From assembly GCA_027943335.1 (NCBI GenBank), contig BSBK01002925.1, forward strand, positions 682,001 to 746,000: a DNA stretch of 64,000 nucleotides. Reading direction: 5' to 3'. A program made the translations under genes and the position numbers. The notes beneath the pieces are model-generated. The model was not told where the DNA came from. It was given only the letters and a program-made list of their open reading frames with translations, and did no database searches. Of the stretch, positions 37,316 through 49,258 are shown one piece after another; position 1 is the stretch's first letter, and every line of letters starts with the position of its first letter. Source of the stretch: Chamaecyparis obtusa (taxonomy: Eukaryota; Streptophyta; Pinopsida; Cupressales; Cupressaceae).

Positions 37316-38994
37316 CTTATGCCTTAGTCAAAGTAGTTAAGGCTTTTAGATTTTATCTTGTTGGAGCTAAGGTGGTTGCTTATGTTCCTAGTGCCACAGT
37401 TAAGGATATATTGGTGCAACAAGAAATTTTAGGAAAATGATGTAGATGGATCAATAGGATCCAAGAATTTAATATTGATATCCAAATTACAAAATTGGTA
37501 AGCGGCTTAGGTCTTGCAAAGTTAATGGCACAAAGCAATTTAGTTGCAAATCATGTGAATGTGTTAGAAGAAAAAGAAAGGCCATACATTCATGATATGG
37601 ATTATTATGATTGGTACAAAGATGTTATTGGCTACTTGCAAAAATTGGTCCTTCCCCTTGGGATGGATGAAAATAGAAGGAGAACTATCAAGTTGCAATC
37701 TGCAAGGTATGCAATTATACATGGTAAGTTGTGGTGGAGAAGCAATGAAGGAGTATTTCTAAAATGCATAGACCATGAGAGGTTTGAGGCTCTATTAAAG
37801 GAAATGCACCAAGGTGTGTGTGGAGGACATTAAATGGAAAAGACAACAACCCACAAGATCCTTAGGTATGGATTTTGGTGGCCTACAGTTTTTAAGGATA
37901 GCCATCAGTTTGTAAGAAAATGTGATGCATGTCAGAGATTTGCTGGAAAGTTGAAGTTTAATGGGAATTTACCACTCAAACCTATTGCAATTCAGGCTCC
38001 ATTCCAGAAGTGGTGTATTGACTTCATTGGGGAAATTCCAAATAAGTCTAGTGGTGGACATTCTTACATACTAGTGGCAACAGACTATTTTACTAAATGG
38101 GTTGAAGCTATCCCTACTAGAAAGGCTACTAGTAGAGTGGTGATAGATTTTATGGTGTAAAACATCCTTACCAGGTTTGGTTGCCCAGAGGTAATTGTGG
38201 CTAATAATGCAATGTATTTTAGATCATAGGAATTTAGTAATTTTTGTTAGTAGTATGGGATACACATTTCATTTTCTTCTCAATATCATCCACAAGGAAA
38301 TGGCCAAGCTAAGTCTAGTAATAAAAGTCCGATTAAGATTCTCAAGAGAGTGTTGGATAAAAATAAGAAAGCCTTGGACTCAAAGTTATGGTGGGCATTG
38401 TGGGTTGATAGGGTAACTGTAAAGAGGGCCATAGGTTGTGCTCCATTTGATTTGGTATATGGAATAGGTGCTAGATTGCCTCAAAATAATCTATTGTAGA
38501 TGTACAAATTTATACAAGCATATGATGAAGACTTGAATGATGAAATGAGAGTAAGAATGGATGAACTTATCTAATTGGAAGAGGTAAGGAGGGATGCACA
38601 TAAAAGAAATGAGGCATTATAGAGATAATGTAAGAATTTGTTTGATAGGAGGGCCACCCAAAGAAGTTTTGAAATTGATGACCTCGTCTTGATGTGGAAT
38701 GCAAGGTTGGAAGATAAGGGGAAGCATGGAAAATTTGATCCAATTTGGTTGGGCCCTTATCTTATTGAAAGAAAATGGGGGATAGATTCTTATGTTCTAA
38801 AAGATTTAACTGGTGGTACTTTGGAATTACCTATTCATGGACAATTCCTAAAGTTTTACTTCTCCTGAGGTATCTTTTCCATGAGCAATAGTTTAGGTTT
38901 TCCCTTGTGTAGTAGTTTGTTTTTGTTTTTTATGTGTCGAAGTTTTGAGTTGGTCTGCTCTTCCAAGAGATTCTAGCTTTCTTGTTGTATCTGT

Positions 38995-39024
38995 AGGAGA
39001 TACACATCCCTGATCATGATCCAC
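38995..39024 (+). promoter_or_regulatory. Polypurine region of Gypsy-A
   Basis: Contains TAGGAGATACACATCCC followed by a short spacer and the 3' LTR start tattagc. The counterpart in Gypsy-B on the minus strand is nearly identical. Confidence 0.6.
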
Positions 39025-41134
39025 TATTAGCATGTGCAAAAAATTCCATGGTTCTACCCTTTTTATTCTGGTCTCTGCAGTATTTTCTAGGTCTCTGGCA
39101 TAGAACCCTTGTTAAAATTCAAAAATATAGTCTTGGGACGTTTAAAAAATTCAAAATACCCTAGCCCTATTATAATTTCATGTTACTTTATTTGGGCAAC
39201 TTAAAACCTTTAATCTGCATGTGCCTTTTTTAAAAGGACTTCTTTACATGTCACGCGGTTAGGTTCCATGTGTCGACGGGTCCCCTTTAAATATTTCCTA
39301 AGTCACCGGTTAATCTTTCCTAAGTTCCCAACACCCAGTGATTTTAATTTTTCCTAAGTCAGTGCCTTAATTTTTCTTAAGTCTCCAGCTTTATTTTTCT
39401 TCTGGGTCTAGCTCTCTGACACCATTTTCATCCGACGGTGGGTGTATCTTCGCAAGCGATGTGTTAGAGGCTTCAGATCTTAAGACCACCATTGATCTCA
39501 TTGGGTGATGTTGCATTTCTTTTTAAGTGGGTCCACATGCCAGGTGTGCCATGTTAGCATTTTCTTATTGGTCCATGGGTAAACAACTCAGCATGTGTCA
39601 GTGGGACCTAATTTTCTGATGGGTTAGAGGGTCCTGACATCTGTAATCCATCAAACGATGGGTGTAAGTTCTCATGGAATCTGTCAAACCTATGAGATCT
39701 TACACTAGCCGTTGATCTCATTTGTCTCAAATGTATCTTTGGTGATGGTCCTGATGTTAGGTGGAGTTGATTCAGAGTGTTTTGATTGGTCCGCATGTTG
39801 CTGAATGTATTGTGTCAGTGGGGCCAATTTTCTTTCAGGTAGGGTAAGATTCTTAATCGACAGATGGTGTATGTTCTAATAGAATCTTAGAGGTCAATGC
39901 GAAGATGAGATGGTCATTGATATTCCAGATGTGGGTCCAGTTAGTTTCTCAATTTTCTAGCAGTTTGGATAAAATTGTTTAGTGGTTCCGATAAGTTTCA
40001 AGGGTTTCGCTGATTCGCAAGAAGATTTGGTGGTGTTCTAAAGAGTCTGGTGATTCAGCGAAGGAGGGTCATGTAATCACTAAATTTTTTAGTGGTAATG
40101 TAAAGCATTTTGTGAACTAGTGGAACCCTTCAGTCACTAGTTCACCAAATGTGACTGAGGTTCTTTTAAAAGATAAATCACTAAGCCCACGAAAAGGAAG
40201 GATCCAACGGTTAGGACTGAAAGTTAATTAGAGATTGAATTGTGATTGCTGATTTGTTGCTGGCACTATGAAACTAACTATTGAAATTAAAATTCAAATT
40301 TGTAGAGGGTTTGTAGTGATAAAAGGTACCAAAATTTATGGTTTTAGCGACTGTTTTCGATTGGTTTGGTGGTGCGAGTGGTTGTAGTGTGATTCAGGGG
40401 CTCTATGGTTGATTGTTGTGTTGTTTTTGTACCTAGAGGAGTGTGGTTTTGTGCTCAAGAAGTATTTGTAGGTGGCCGATTAAACTACTTTCATGGAAAT
40501 TCCTTGGTGTACTATGTTGGTCTTGCATATTTTCATGATTGTAGATCTATTTGAGATTTATTTTCTCCGAGTTGCCTATGTTCTTCCCCTGTAGTAATTT
40601 TTGATGTATTTTTTGGTTGGTTGAGTTGTTGAAGCCCTAACCCTAGTCATCCAAAGCTTGATGCATCCTTTTTGAGGATTCCAAGGTGACTACGGGTATA
40701 AGAAGTAAGATGTTTTATTTTGAAAGGGTTTTGATCTTGATTAGTTCTAGGGAGTTGTAGCGGGCAGTATCATATTGTATTAGATTGAATAGAATTTCCT
40801 TGTAGTCTTTTCTAGGTTATTGAAGTAGTTTTCTCTCTTCTCTACTTTGAACATGTACATGATTCATTATACTTAATACAATTATTTCAAGCTTTCAAGT
40901 CTCTCCTTGGTGTCAATCTTGTGAAATCTAGATTTTTTGATCTATTGCATAGGATTACCTTTGTATATGTTCTAGTCTTCAGTTCTTGATCTAGGATCAA
41001 GTGAAATATACTTTGGATAGGACATAGATTCACTTTGATTTGTCTATAGAAGGATGTTATAAGTAGTGGATGGGCTGGAATGTTTGTATTTATGGCTATG
41101 AGTCTTAGATAGTAATTGGTTCATGTTACCAACA
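39025..41134 (+). repeat. 3' LTR of Gypsy-A, internally deleted
   Basis: Matches the 5' LTR from its start to ggttcatgtt at 41127 (5' LTR about 31572), then jumps to the last bases accaaca. About 440 bp present in the 5' LTR are missing. The terminal bases and the TSD are intact, so the loss is internal. Confidence 0.92.
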
Positions 41135-41139
41135 CATTC

Positions 41140-42985
41140 ATAGGCCTCTTTCCTCTAGAAGTAGAAGGAATGTCCTTAGCTCTCTGCTATGTTCATAAGA
41201 GAACAGTGTACCCACTTCTCTTTTGCATAGTATAGATTCCCCTTCAGGTCTATTTCGCATATCTTGGCTGGCTCAAAATCTGCCTAGCTTTCTTAGGGTC
41301 TGTCTTGCTTAGAGTAGCCCTCCTCTCATTCACTACATGCATGATGCCTTCAAAATGCTCCATGAGAGCCTCTACCTTTCTTTCCCATGGCTCAAAACCC
41401 TTTATTGGATCATAAGTTCTATCAATTTTTTTGATGAAATCTACAATCTTCTTGTAGATCACCCACTTTTCCTTCTTTATTTCTTGAGTTTGGAGGTCAA
41501 ACTCATTCCTTATTATATCCTTAGGAAAATTTAATTGGTGCTCCATAAGAGCACACATAATCTTATCTTTAAACATCCTTGATAGGAAACCATCCTTATC
41601 CACACATCTTACTACAACTATAGGCATTCTATAGGCTTAAAATACTTGGTTCAAATATACCCATCCTCCCTTAGTAATAACATACTGATGGGAAATTGCA
41701 ATATTAGGGAAGAAAGTCCCTCTTCCTTTACCAGTAAGGGCATTCTCTTCTAGGTCACCAATCTACCTCAGAATTTTAGGATATCCTATCTTCAATGGAA
41801 CTTGGTAGGGAAAACTATAAGGTGCCTTTCTGCAACCATATACTCTAAAAACTATGGAAATAGGATATAAAATGATATCACCAAAATTATGGACTATAGT
41901 GATCTTGTGATAGTATTCTTTTGGCCTAATTAATCTTAGCAACTCCCTTGGGATTCTAGGATTGTCAAAAAATAATAGTGTCCTAAGTCTTGAAGAAAAA
42001 TCACTATCAAAGGAAATGAAACTGGCATCAACTCTATCCCATGACAAAGTTGTGCTCCATAATTTAATTGGAAGGGTTTCACCATTTCTTTCCTTAACAA
42101 TATTGACTGTTGAACTGAAAAAATGCCCACCCTTGTACAAGAACATATGCATAAGCATTGAATACCACCCAAAGGGCCTACTAACATTCATATTATTTAT
42201 TCCCGTCAATCCCTCATGGATCAGGGTAGCCAAGTGAGAGGAAAAGTCAAAGATTAGTGCTAATTGGGGATGTAATGATTGCACCATCATGAACATATAC
42301 AGAATTGGCATATGAGTGGCCTCATCATGCCCTAGGATTAAAGTCAAAGACTTATAAAAACACTGTGCTCTTTTACTAAATAAATGCATCCTGAAAGGCT
42401 CTGGTGTAATTGGACTAATGACACACATGGATCCGATTTGGTCTAAAAAATCCCTCAGAGGCCCTGTCCTCAAATAATCCTTCTAGGCTTCATATACCTC
42501 TGTGAATTCTCTAAAATCTATTTTCTCCAACCCAATAGAAGGGTCATTCAATGAGAAGATCTCCCTAATCTCATCTTCTATGATACTAATCAAATTATTT
42601 CCATTTATATCCTTGACACATTTTGTCATAGGATCATAGCACTTAGCGAATTGAATTAAAAATTCTGCATTCATGAAAACTCCAGGAACTACCAACTTTC
42701 CTCTATCAAATTGCCAAATGTTGTGTAGGGGAGCACATGAATTCCTTTGTGAGTAAGCTACTTTGAACAAAATGAGGCCATTATAATCTTCTCCCACCCT
42801 AGCATCTTTCCTCTAGTTCCTGTTGTCATGAAGCCCATTGTTTACAAAATCCCTAGGGTTCCTTGGGACCAATTCTTTCAGTCTAGCTGCCCCATTATCT
42901 AAATGCGGGAGAAATTACATTAAGTCTTCAAAGACACCCCTATCCTATATTTTTTCTTCCCAAATAATCCCCTCTTTGGTGGCAT
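41140..42985 (-). pseudogene. LTR-borne ORF of Gypsy-B, 3' LTR copy, N-terminal half
   Basis: An ATG at 42985 begins the frame (MPPKRGL...); a one-base loss near 42945 shifts it, after which one frame runs through 42797-41140 and, past Gypsy-A, to 27906. It contains FEDLM, a YDPMTKCVKDINGN segment, a long globular region (42473-41763, e.g. PFGWYSMLMHMFLYKGGHFF) and a basic segment near 41400 (QTQEIKKEKWVIYKK). The layout (a paired helical region after a YDP...NG...DEIREVFSL phrase) loosely recalls plant mobile-domain proteins linked with transposons. That is only a weak impression; I do not recognise the family. Confidence 0.75.
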
Positions 42986-44872
42986 TTTAATTAGGGATTC
43001 TTAAAATAATGTATAAATTCCCAAGAAAACCGTGAAAACTATTAGCTAGTAACATAATTTTCTTACAATTCCTTCACAGACTTCAAACAATTCCTGAGTT
43101 CCAAAAATTATGACCTACCAGGCACCTAAAAAAACTTCACTTGATATCAGTCTAGAGAACAATCTAGTTCACCAAAATGCTTATGAGAGTGCTAAAGAAA
43201 ACAATGATCAAATTTGGGGTATATAATGTTTCCCACTGTTTAGCATTCATTCGCACATAGCTCATTAAGTCTACCATTAGTGAAAACTAGCGGCCTCAGC
43301 ATTCACAGGATGTTAGCAATGTCACTGAGCAAAAATTTGAATTCAAACTATTGATATTGTTTCCTTTTTGATGCATTGGATGATCAGCAAAAATAGTCAT
43401 GCAACCTCCCTTTTACTTTCGCCAAACTAGTTCATAACCAATGCGAACAACTTAATTTAACCATGTGGGAAAAGAAAAAGTTAACTTTACCTTGATCGGA
43501 GTGGACATGTGTCATCTTGTCACTAAATCATGGGTGTAGAATCCAAGCATCTTCATTCAATCATGTAATGACAACCATAGGATTCTTTCCAACTCATAGC
43601 ACTTTATCTTTTCCTGAAGCAATGACCCCACCTTTGCTTTTGAAACCTTCATCAAATCAGAAAATGCCACGTCAGAAAGATTAATAGGTGGAAAACCCTA
43701 ACTTTATCCTCAGCATCAAGTATACTAACAACATGATAGGTCACTTCTAGCCTTCAACCAATTAGAAATGATTGTGTTAGCATGACCTGGTGATAGAAGA
43801 CCCACCTTTTAGCCCTCATCTTTAAACAAGATCAATGGCTATCGCTATACCGCAAAGCTTAAAATTGTGCAGTTTACCTCACTGGTATACTGACAACTAT
43901 GAGATCTTGTCAAACCTTAACCATCTGAGAAGGTTGGCCCTACTATGACACTTTACTTAACTTTCTACCAAATCAAAAGCTCCCATATTTACAGGAATAG
44001 GTGGGTGGGCCCTTTTCTCATTTTCTTCTTTAATTTCAAACATCCTATCAACCACCACATCATACTTATTTCAACCAATCAAAAGCACAAATGTCAGAAT
44101 GACATGGAAATTTAGGGCCCACTCACCATCTCATCCATCATATAGCATCGAATAGTTGTTGCTATATCATGAAGCTTAAAAACTTCACATCTTTCATCAG
44201 TAATATAATGACAACTATAAGATTAATTGGTGTTTTACCCTTTGAAAAGTCTGACCCCATAGCTGCTATGTTACCTAAGATAGGTGTCAACCCAAAAGCA
44301 TGCCACTAAGATTGACATGCCAGAATCCTGTTGTTGTCAGTAAAACTTGATCAGATGCTTGTCACTATACCGCAACGCTTAAAAAGGAATCATCTTGACC
44401 CAATGGTAAAACAATAGCCATTGATGCATTACTCAATTTAAATCACCAACACAACACCGAAGATGGGCCCATTGAGATAGATGTTCGCTTGTCACTAGAT
44501 CACATGTCAAAAATTTTGACAACAGGGAGCCTTGTGATTTAATGAAAGCCACTAATTTTTAAAGGGTTAGTCACTTAGGAAAATTTATGGGAAACTTAGG
44601 CTTTGAGAGAAATATTAAAAAGGTATCCCATTCAACAACTTAACAATATAACATGTAAAGTGGCCACTTTAAAAGGGGTGAAAATTTCACATGCGTATTT
44701 GGAGAATTAGTGAGCCAAAAAGTAATGCAAAAATATAACAAAGCTAAGACCAACTAGGCTTCTTGAAAACTTAGGGTTTTAACCATACAACCTCACAATT
44801 AGGTCTAAGAACTAGTTTTTTTTTTTTTTAAATTTTAGCATGAGGATGAGAAATTTTTGGATAGTGATAACA
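41140..44872 (-). repeat. 3' LTR of Gypsy-B, segment 2
   Basis: Matches 58137-61870 of the 5' LTR and ends gtgataaca beside the polypurine region. The upstream 1.9 kb (42986-44872) is non-coding and repeats a ctataccgcaa(a/c)gctt-like phrase three times (about 43850, 44160, 44360). Confidence 0.93.
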
Positions 44873-44910
44873 ATGGCTCATGCTTGGGGATGTGTATCTC
44901 CTACAGATAC
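44873..44910 (-). promoter_or_regulatory. Polypurine region of Gypsy-B
   Basis: Minus strand contains GTAGGAGATACACATCCCC and a 12-base spacer before the LTR start TGTTATCAC, as in Gypsy-A and Gypsy-C. Confidence 0.65.
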
Positions 44911-46208
44911 AACGAGGAAACTAGAATCTCCCGGAAGAGAAGACCAGAACAAAATTTTGACTAGCAAATAGAATTACACACAAAACCCTAAATCTAAATC
45001 TACCTAGAGACACAAAAATATTTTAAGAGAAGTAAAATTTTATGAATTGACCATGAACTAGAAATTCCATGAGCTCTCTTGTTAGATTCTTCAATACATA
45101 TGAACTTATTCCCCATTTTTCTTCAATGATATATGGGCCTAACCAGATAGGATCAAATTTACCATGATCTCCTTTATCTTCTAATCTTGCATTCCACATC
45201 AAGACCAAGTTACCACTTGTAAAATTTCTTTGAGTAGTCCTTTTTTCATACAAGACTTTTCACTGGGCCTGCATCTTCTCATTTTTAACATGTGCATCAT
45301 TTCTCACCTCATTCAATTGAATTAAATCATTTATTCTAACAGTCATATCTTCCTCCACATCATCATCATATGCCTGTATGAACTAATACATCTATAATAA
45401 ATTATTCTAGGGAAATCTTGCATCAATCCCATATACCAAGTCAAAAGGGGCACACCCTATTGCTTTCTTTACTATAGCCCTATTAGCCCATAAGGCTTGT
45501 AACAACTTAGAATCCCAAACCCTTTTATTCTTATGTAATACTCTTTTCAAAACTTTAATCAAACTCTTGTTACTGGATTCAGCCTGGCCATTTCCCTATG
45601 GATGGTAGGGAGATGAGTATGAGATTTTAAAACCATTGTCTTGACAAAATTAAAAAAAACTCCTCTGACCTAAAGCACATTGCACTATCAACCACCATGG
45701 TTTCTGGGCAACCAAATCTTGTAAGGATATTTTGCATCATAAAATCTATTACCACCTTACTAGTTTCTCTTCTTGAAGGGATTGCTTCAACCCACTTGGT
45801 GAAGTAATCAATTGCCACAAAGATATAAGAATGTCCACCACTAGACTTATTAGGGATTTCACCAATGAAATCCATACCCCACTTTTGGAAAGGATCCTAA
45901 ACAGTAACAAGTTTGAGAGGTAGGTTTCTATTGAATTTCAATTTTCCTACAAATCTTTGACAAGGGTCACACCTCTTTACAAACTGATGGGTATTTTTGA
46001 AAAGTGATGGCCACCAGAAACCTGACCTGATGATCTTATGAGATGTAGTCCTTTCCATATAGTGTCCTCCACAAATCCCATTATGCATTTCATTCATCAA
46101 AATCTTGGCCTTATCTTGGTCTACACATCTAAGAAAGACACCCTTATAGCTTCTCCACCATAACTCACCACTTATAATTGCATATCTTATGGAATGAAGC
46201 TTAATAGT

Positions 46209-47121
46209 TGATGCAGGAGCATCCCAGGGTAGTTGGCTATCCTGCATGTTTGGGAAATTTTCTGGAGTTGTGTGGACTTATTTTCATATGTGAGGGGTTT
46301 GGTAGAGTTGGATAGACCTAATTTGATCTTGGGTAATTTGTTTTGATGCATTTAATGAACTTGGCATGGTTTTGGTTTCTCAGCATGGCCTAGGAGGAGT
46401 TTGGCCTTGCTTAGGAATTTGGTGCCTATTTCAGGCTGTATAAGTAATTTTTCACAAAGAGTTAGAGGCTGAAAATTTTAGGGATTGAAGAGACCCTATA
46501 TTTCTACCTACAGTTTGAAGCACGAGTTCTAATTCATCTGGAGCTAGGAGATATCATGATTTTACTAAGACATCTATTTTGGGAATTTAATTGTTGTTGT
46601 TGGCTGACTTGTGGCATTTAATTTCGGTATTTGTATTTAATTTATTTTCTGGGCCGACCTGTGGCTTAGATTGGTATAAGTAGAGGTTGTGGGGGAAGTC
46701 TTTAGGCAATCATTCATCCACTTGGGAGAAGAGGAGGTGGATGTGGAGTGAGTTTTGAGGAGAGCTAGTAGCTGCGGCTTGGGAAACAAGGAGATTGCTT
46801 GGTGGGCTTGCGAGCACAAGTTTAGATCTTCCTTGGGGGTTCCTACTAGTGTGTGGATCTTGGCTAGCTAGGGTTTTGGTTTGGATCTTGTGAGATCTTG
46901 TGGAGTTTCTATTGTAATTGCATTGTATTTGGCCGTAACCCGGAAGGCCTTATAGCCGGGCATGTTGGATGAAAATATGATGATTCTATTATGAGTATTG
47001 GCATTGTGTGGATCTATATCTCTATATTGTTATTATATTCTATTGTGTGGTTATTTGCTGGGGGCTAGGACATCTCCATCGGGGATCCTCCTACCTTGCA
47101 CTGCATCAAGTCCCTGTGTCA
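46209..47121 (+). repeat. 5' LTR of LARD-F
   Basis: 913 bp, tgatgcagg to ctgtgtca. It contains a conserved ggccgtaacccggaaggcc segment; a diverged relative of this segment is found near 63815 on the other strand. Confidence 0.95.
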
Positions 47122-47123
47122 AG

Positions 47124-47135
47124 TGGTATCAGAGC
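47124..47135 (+). promoter_or_regulatory. Primer binding site of LARD-F
   Basis: TGGTATCAGAGC, two bases after the LTR end. Complementary to initiator tRNA-Met. Confidence 0.92.
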
Positions 47136-47357
47136 ACAGTTGTTCCTGAGTGTGTGGACAGAGTGTCGAATGTGAGGCAGTTTACACCAGGACCTTGGGT
47201 GGAGTTTTTCAGAGCACAGTTGTTCTTGAGTGTGTGGACAGAGTGCCGAATGTGAGGCAGTTTACACTAGGACCTTGGGTGGAGTTTTTCAGAGTGAAGG
47301 TTGTTCTTGAGTGTGTGGACAAAGTGCCAAATGTGAGGTAGTTTTCACTAGGACCTG
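47129..47357 (+). repeat. 80-bp tandem repeat starting in the primer site
   Basis: Units begin at 47139, 47219 and 47300 (gttgttc(c/t)tgagtgtgtgg...). The unit boundary repeats cagagcaca, the distal half of the primer site, so the duplication began inside it. The third copy is partial. Confidence 0.9.
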
Positions 47358-47415
47358 GTTGAAGGTTGGATCTAGTTGGTGATTTTCTACAGAGGGTTTG
47401 CGAAGATCTTAGAAG

Positions 47416-48213
47416 ATGGCTCTAAGAAGATTGGACCCTGCGATGATTGTAAAACTCCAAGACATGGTGGAGAGGAATATTTCAAAGACCTGTGCTTGGT
47501 TGGAAGCTAGATGGACTAATCAAGTTAAGGTAGGGATGGTTGAGAGTGATCCATCTCTAGATAAATTTCATAAGAGAGTTCGAGAGATCTTGAATCCATG
47601 GAGCTAGAGTCTACTGATCAGGAAGCGAGTTGTGTGGCCGGTTAGAAGACTTGTTCAAGAGAGAAGAGGGCATAGCAAGGTTGATATGGAAGTTGGTTTT
47701 GTTGATCAGTGTGTGGAGGTTGATGCAGAACCTGTGGAGAAACTTGTGGATGTTTCTATGGAGCTTCCTAACCTTGTTGATGCTGTGATTGAGATTGGTT
47801 TTCATGATCAGTTGGTTGAGTCTGACATGGAAATTGTGGAGCACTTGGTCGTGGATAATCAGGTTGCTAAGGGTGGTGGTCCATATTTTGGTGATATGGA
47901 TATTGTTGATATGGATGTTGTTGGTGTGGATTCACTAGTTGTTGATGTGGCTGAGGATCTACATGATACTACGGATCTGTATGTTCCTGATGTGGACCTG
48001 TTGGTGGTTGACATGGTTGAGGATTTACATGTTGCTCCTATTGTGTATTTGAGCGTACATGTTGGTGACATGGATTTCATGTTCAAGGATATTGTTGTTG
48101 TTGGTAGTGATCAGCTACAGAGAATGTTGGTGAGGCACTATGTTCAGTTTATTCTTGGGAGTGAGCATGTTGATTGGATGGTTGAGATTCTAGTGGTTGA
48201 TAGATGGATGTAG
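47416..48213 (+). pseudogene. LARD-F internal ORF, unrecognised
   Basis: One frame of 265 codons with a single TAG at 47605-47607. The N-terminal 63 residues look helical and charged (MVERNISKTCAWLEARW). The remainder is rich in Val and Asp and contains repeated phrases such as LVVDVAEDLH and LVVDMVEDLH about 27 residues apart. There is no zinc knuckle, DSG, YxDD or other retroviral motif. It could be a degenerate gag, or a captured host fragment. The start at 47416 is the first ATG in frame after the tandem repeat. Confidence 0.45.
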
Positions 48214-48344
48214 ATTTGGGTGATTTGCATGTTGGTTCTATTGTCCCAATTGGAGTGGAAGCCTTTGGTGAAGATGAAGATGGTTGCAAATATTTCATCT
48301 GGTGTCAAAGTATGAGGCATACTTCTTTTCGCACTTGGGGAGTC

Positions 48345-49258
48345 TGATGCAGGAGCATCCTAGGGTAGTTGGCTATCCTGCATGTTTGGGAAATTTTCTA
48401 GAGTTGTGTGGACTTATTTTCATATGTGAGGGGTTTGGTAGAGTTGGATAGACCTAATTTGGTCTTGGGTAATTTGTTTTGATGCATTTAATGAACTTGG
48501 CATGGTTTTGGTTTCTCAGCATGGCCTAGGAGGAGTTTGGCCTTGCTTAGGAATTTGGTGCCTATTTTAGGCTGTATAAGTAATTTTCCACAAAAGAGTT
48601 AGAGGCTGAAAATTTCAAGGATTGAAGAGGGCCTATATTTCTACCTACAATTTTAAGCACGAGTTATAATTCATCCGGAGCTAGGAGATATTGCAATTTT
48701 ACTAAGACATCTATTTTGAGAATTTAATTGTTGTTGTTGGCCGACTTGTGGCATTTAATTTCGGTATTTGTATTTAATTTATTTTCTGGGCCGACCTGTG
48801 GCTTAGATTGGTATAAGTAGAGGTTGTGGGGGAAGTCTTTAGGCAATCATTCATCCACTTGGGAGAAGAGGAGGTGGATGTGGAGTGAGTTTTGAGGAGA
48901 GCTAGTAGTTGCGGCTTGGGAAACAAGGAGATTGCTTGGTGGGCTTGCGAGCACAAGTTTAGATCTTCCTTGGGGGTTCCTACCAGTGTGTGGATCTGGG
49001 CTAGCTAGGGTTTTGGTTTGGATCTTGCGAGATCTTGTGGATTTTCTATTGTAATTGCATTATATTTGGCCGTAACCCGGAAGGCCTTACAGCCGGGCAT
49101 GTTGGATGAAAATATGATGATTCTATTATGAGTATTGGCATTGTGTGGATCTATATCTCTATATTGTTATTATATTCTATTATGTGGTTATTTGCTGGGG
49201 GCTAGGACATCTCCATCAGGGATCCTCCTACCTTGCACTGCGTCAAGTCCCTGTGTCA
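48345..49258 (+). repeat. 3' LTR of LARD-F
   Basis: 914-bp partner of 46209-47121 with a small number of differences, mostly transitions. It is preceded by cttggggagtc, the probable polypurine tract (about 48335-48344). Confidence 0.95.

Larger units (their letters stand above)
32212..38868 (+). pseudogene. Gypsy-A gag-pol polyprotein, decayed, one frame
   Basis: ATG at 32212 (MSYRGTRSWRNE) matches the start MSLKNTRSWRKE of Gypsy-B at 54988, which fixes the start. The frame stays open in one phase to TGA at 38866 apart from about two dozen in-frame stops. Order: gag capsid region (about 33100-33560), CCHC-like knuckle (C-X2-C-X3-H-X4-C near 34006-34045), aspartic protease DSGAS at 34900, archaeal-type RNase H (35380-35760), reverse transcriptase (36265-36960, YQDD at 36739-36750), Gypsy RNase H (about 37170-37480), integrase with HHCC finger (37798-37960) and core (38005-38330). 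The final residues before the stop (GQFLKFYFS) are matched by Gypsy-B (GQFIKFYFS), so this end is real. Confidence 0.93.
29464..41134 (+). mobile_element. Gypsy-A: Tat-like LTR retrotransposon nested in Gypsy-B
   Basis: 11,671 bp on the plus strand with a perfect TSD cattc at 29459-29463 and 41135-41139. The uninterrupted target (gatcattcatagg) is preserved in the other Gypsy-B LTR at about 58130-58142. LTRs are 2,552 bp (5') and 2,110 bp (3', with an internal deletion). One frame of about 2,200 codons encodes gag to integrase. Sense termini are TATTAG and ACCAACA, so the 5' end is TA, not TG, in both LTRs. Confidence 0.95.
46209..49258 (+). mobile_element. LARD-F: small non-autonomous LTR element nested in Gypsy-B
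   Basis: 3,050 bp with LTRs of 913 and 914 bp, an iMet primer site, a 1,223-bp interior and a perfect TSD atagt (46204-46208 and 49259-49263). It has no recognisable pol. The primer site and the cttggggagtc tract before the 3' LTR suggest a Copia-type parent. The two LTRs are very similar, so this is a recent insertion in the window. Confidence 0.95.

Noticed and set aside
38195..38416. 73-codon plus-strand frame
   Set aside because: It is a shifted-frame shadow of the Gypsy-A integrase region, whose own frame carries the recognisable motifs.
32212..38868. Stop codons read as Gln because of a variant genetic code
   Set aside because: The related Gypsy-B copy and the partner LTR copies have CAA/CAG at the compared sites, and other stops are at Tyr, Arg or Trp. 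Decay explains the pattern better.
46637..48956. Identical 60-codon minus-strand frames at 46637-46819 and 48774-48956
   Set aside because: They are the same position in the two LTRs of LARD-F, antisense, with low-complexity Ser/Thr-rich composition.
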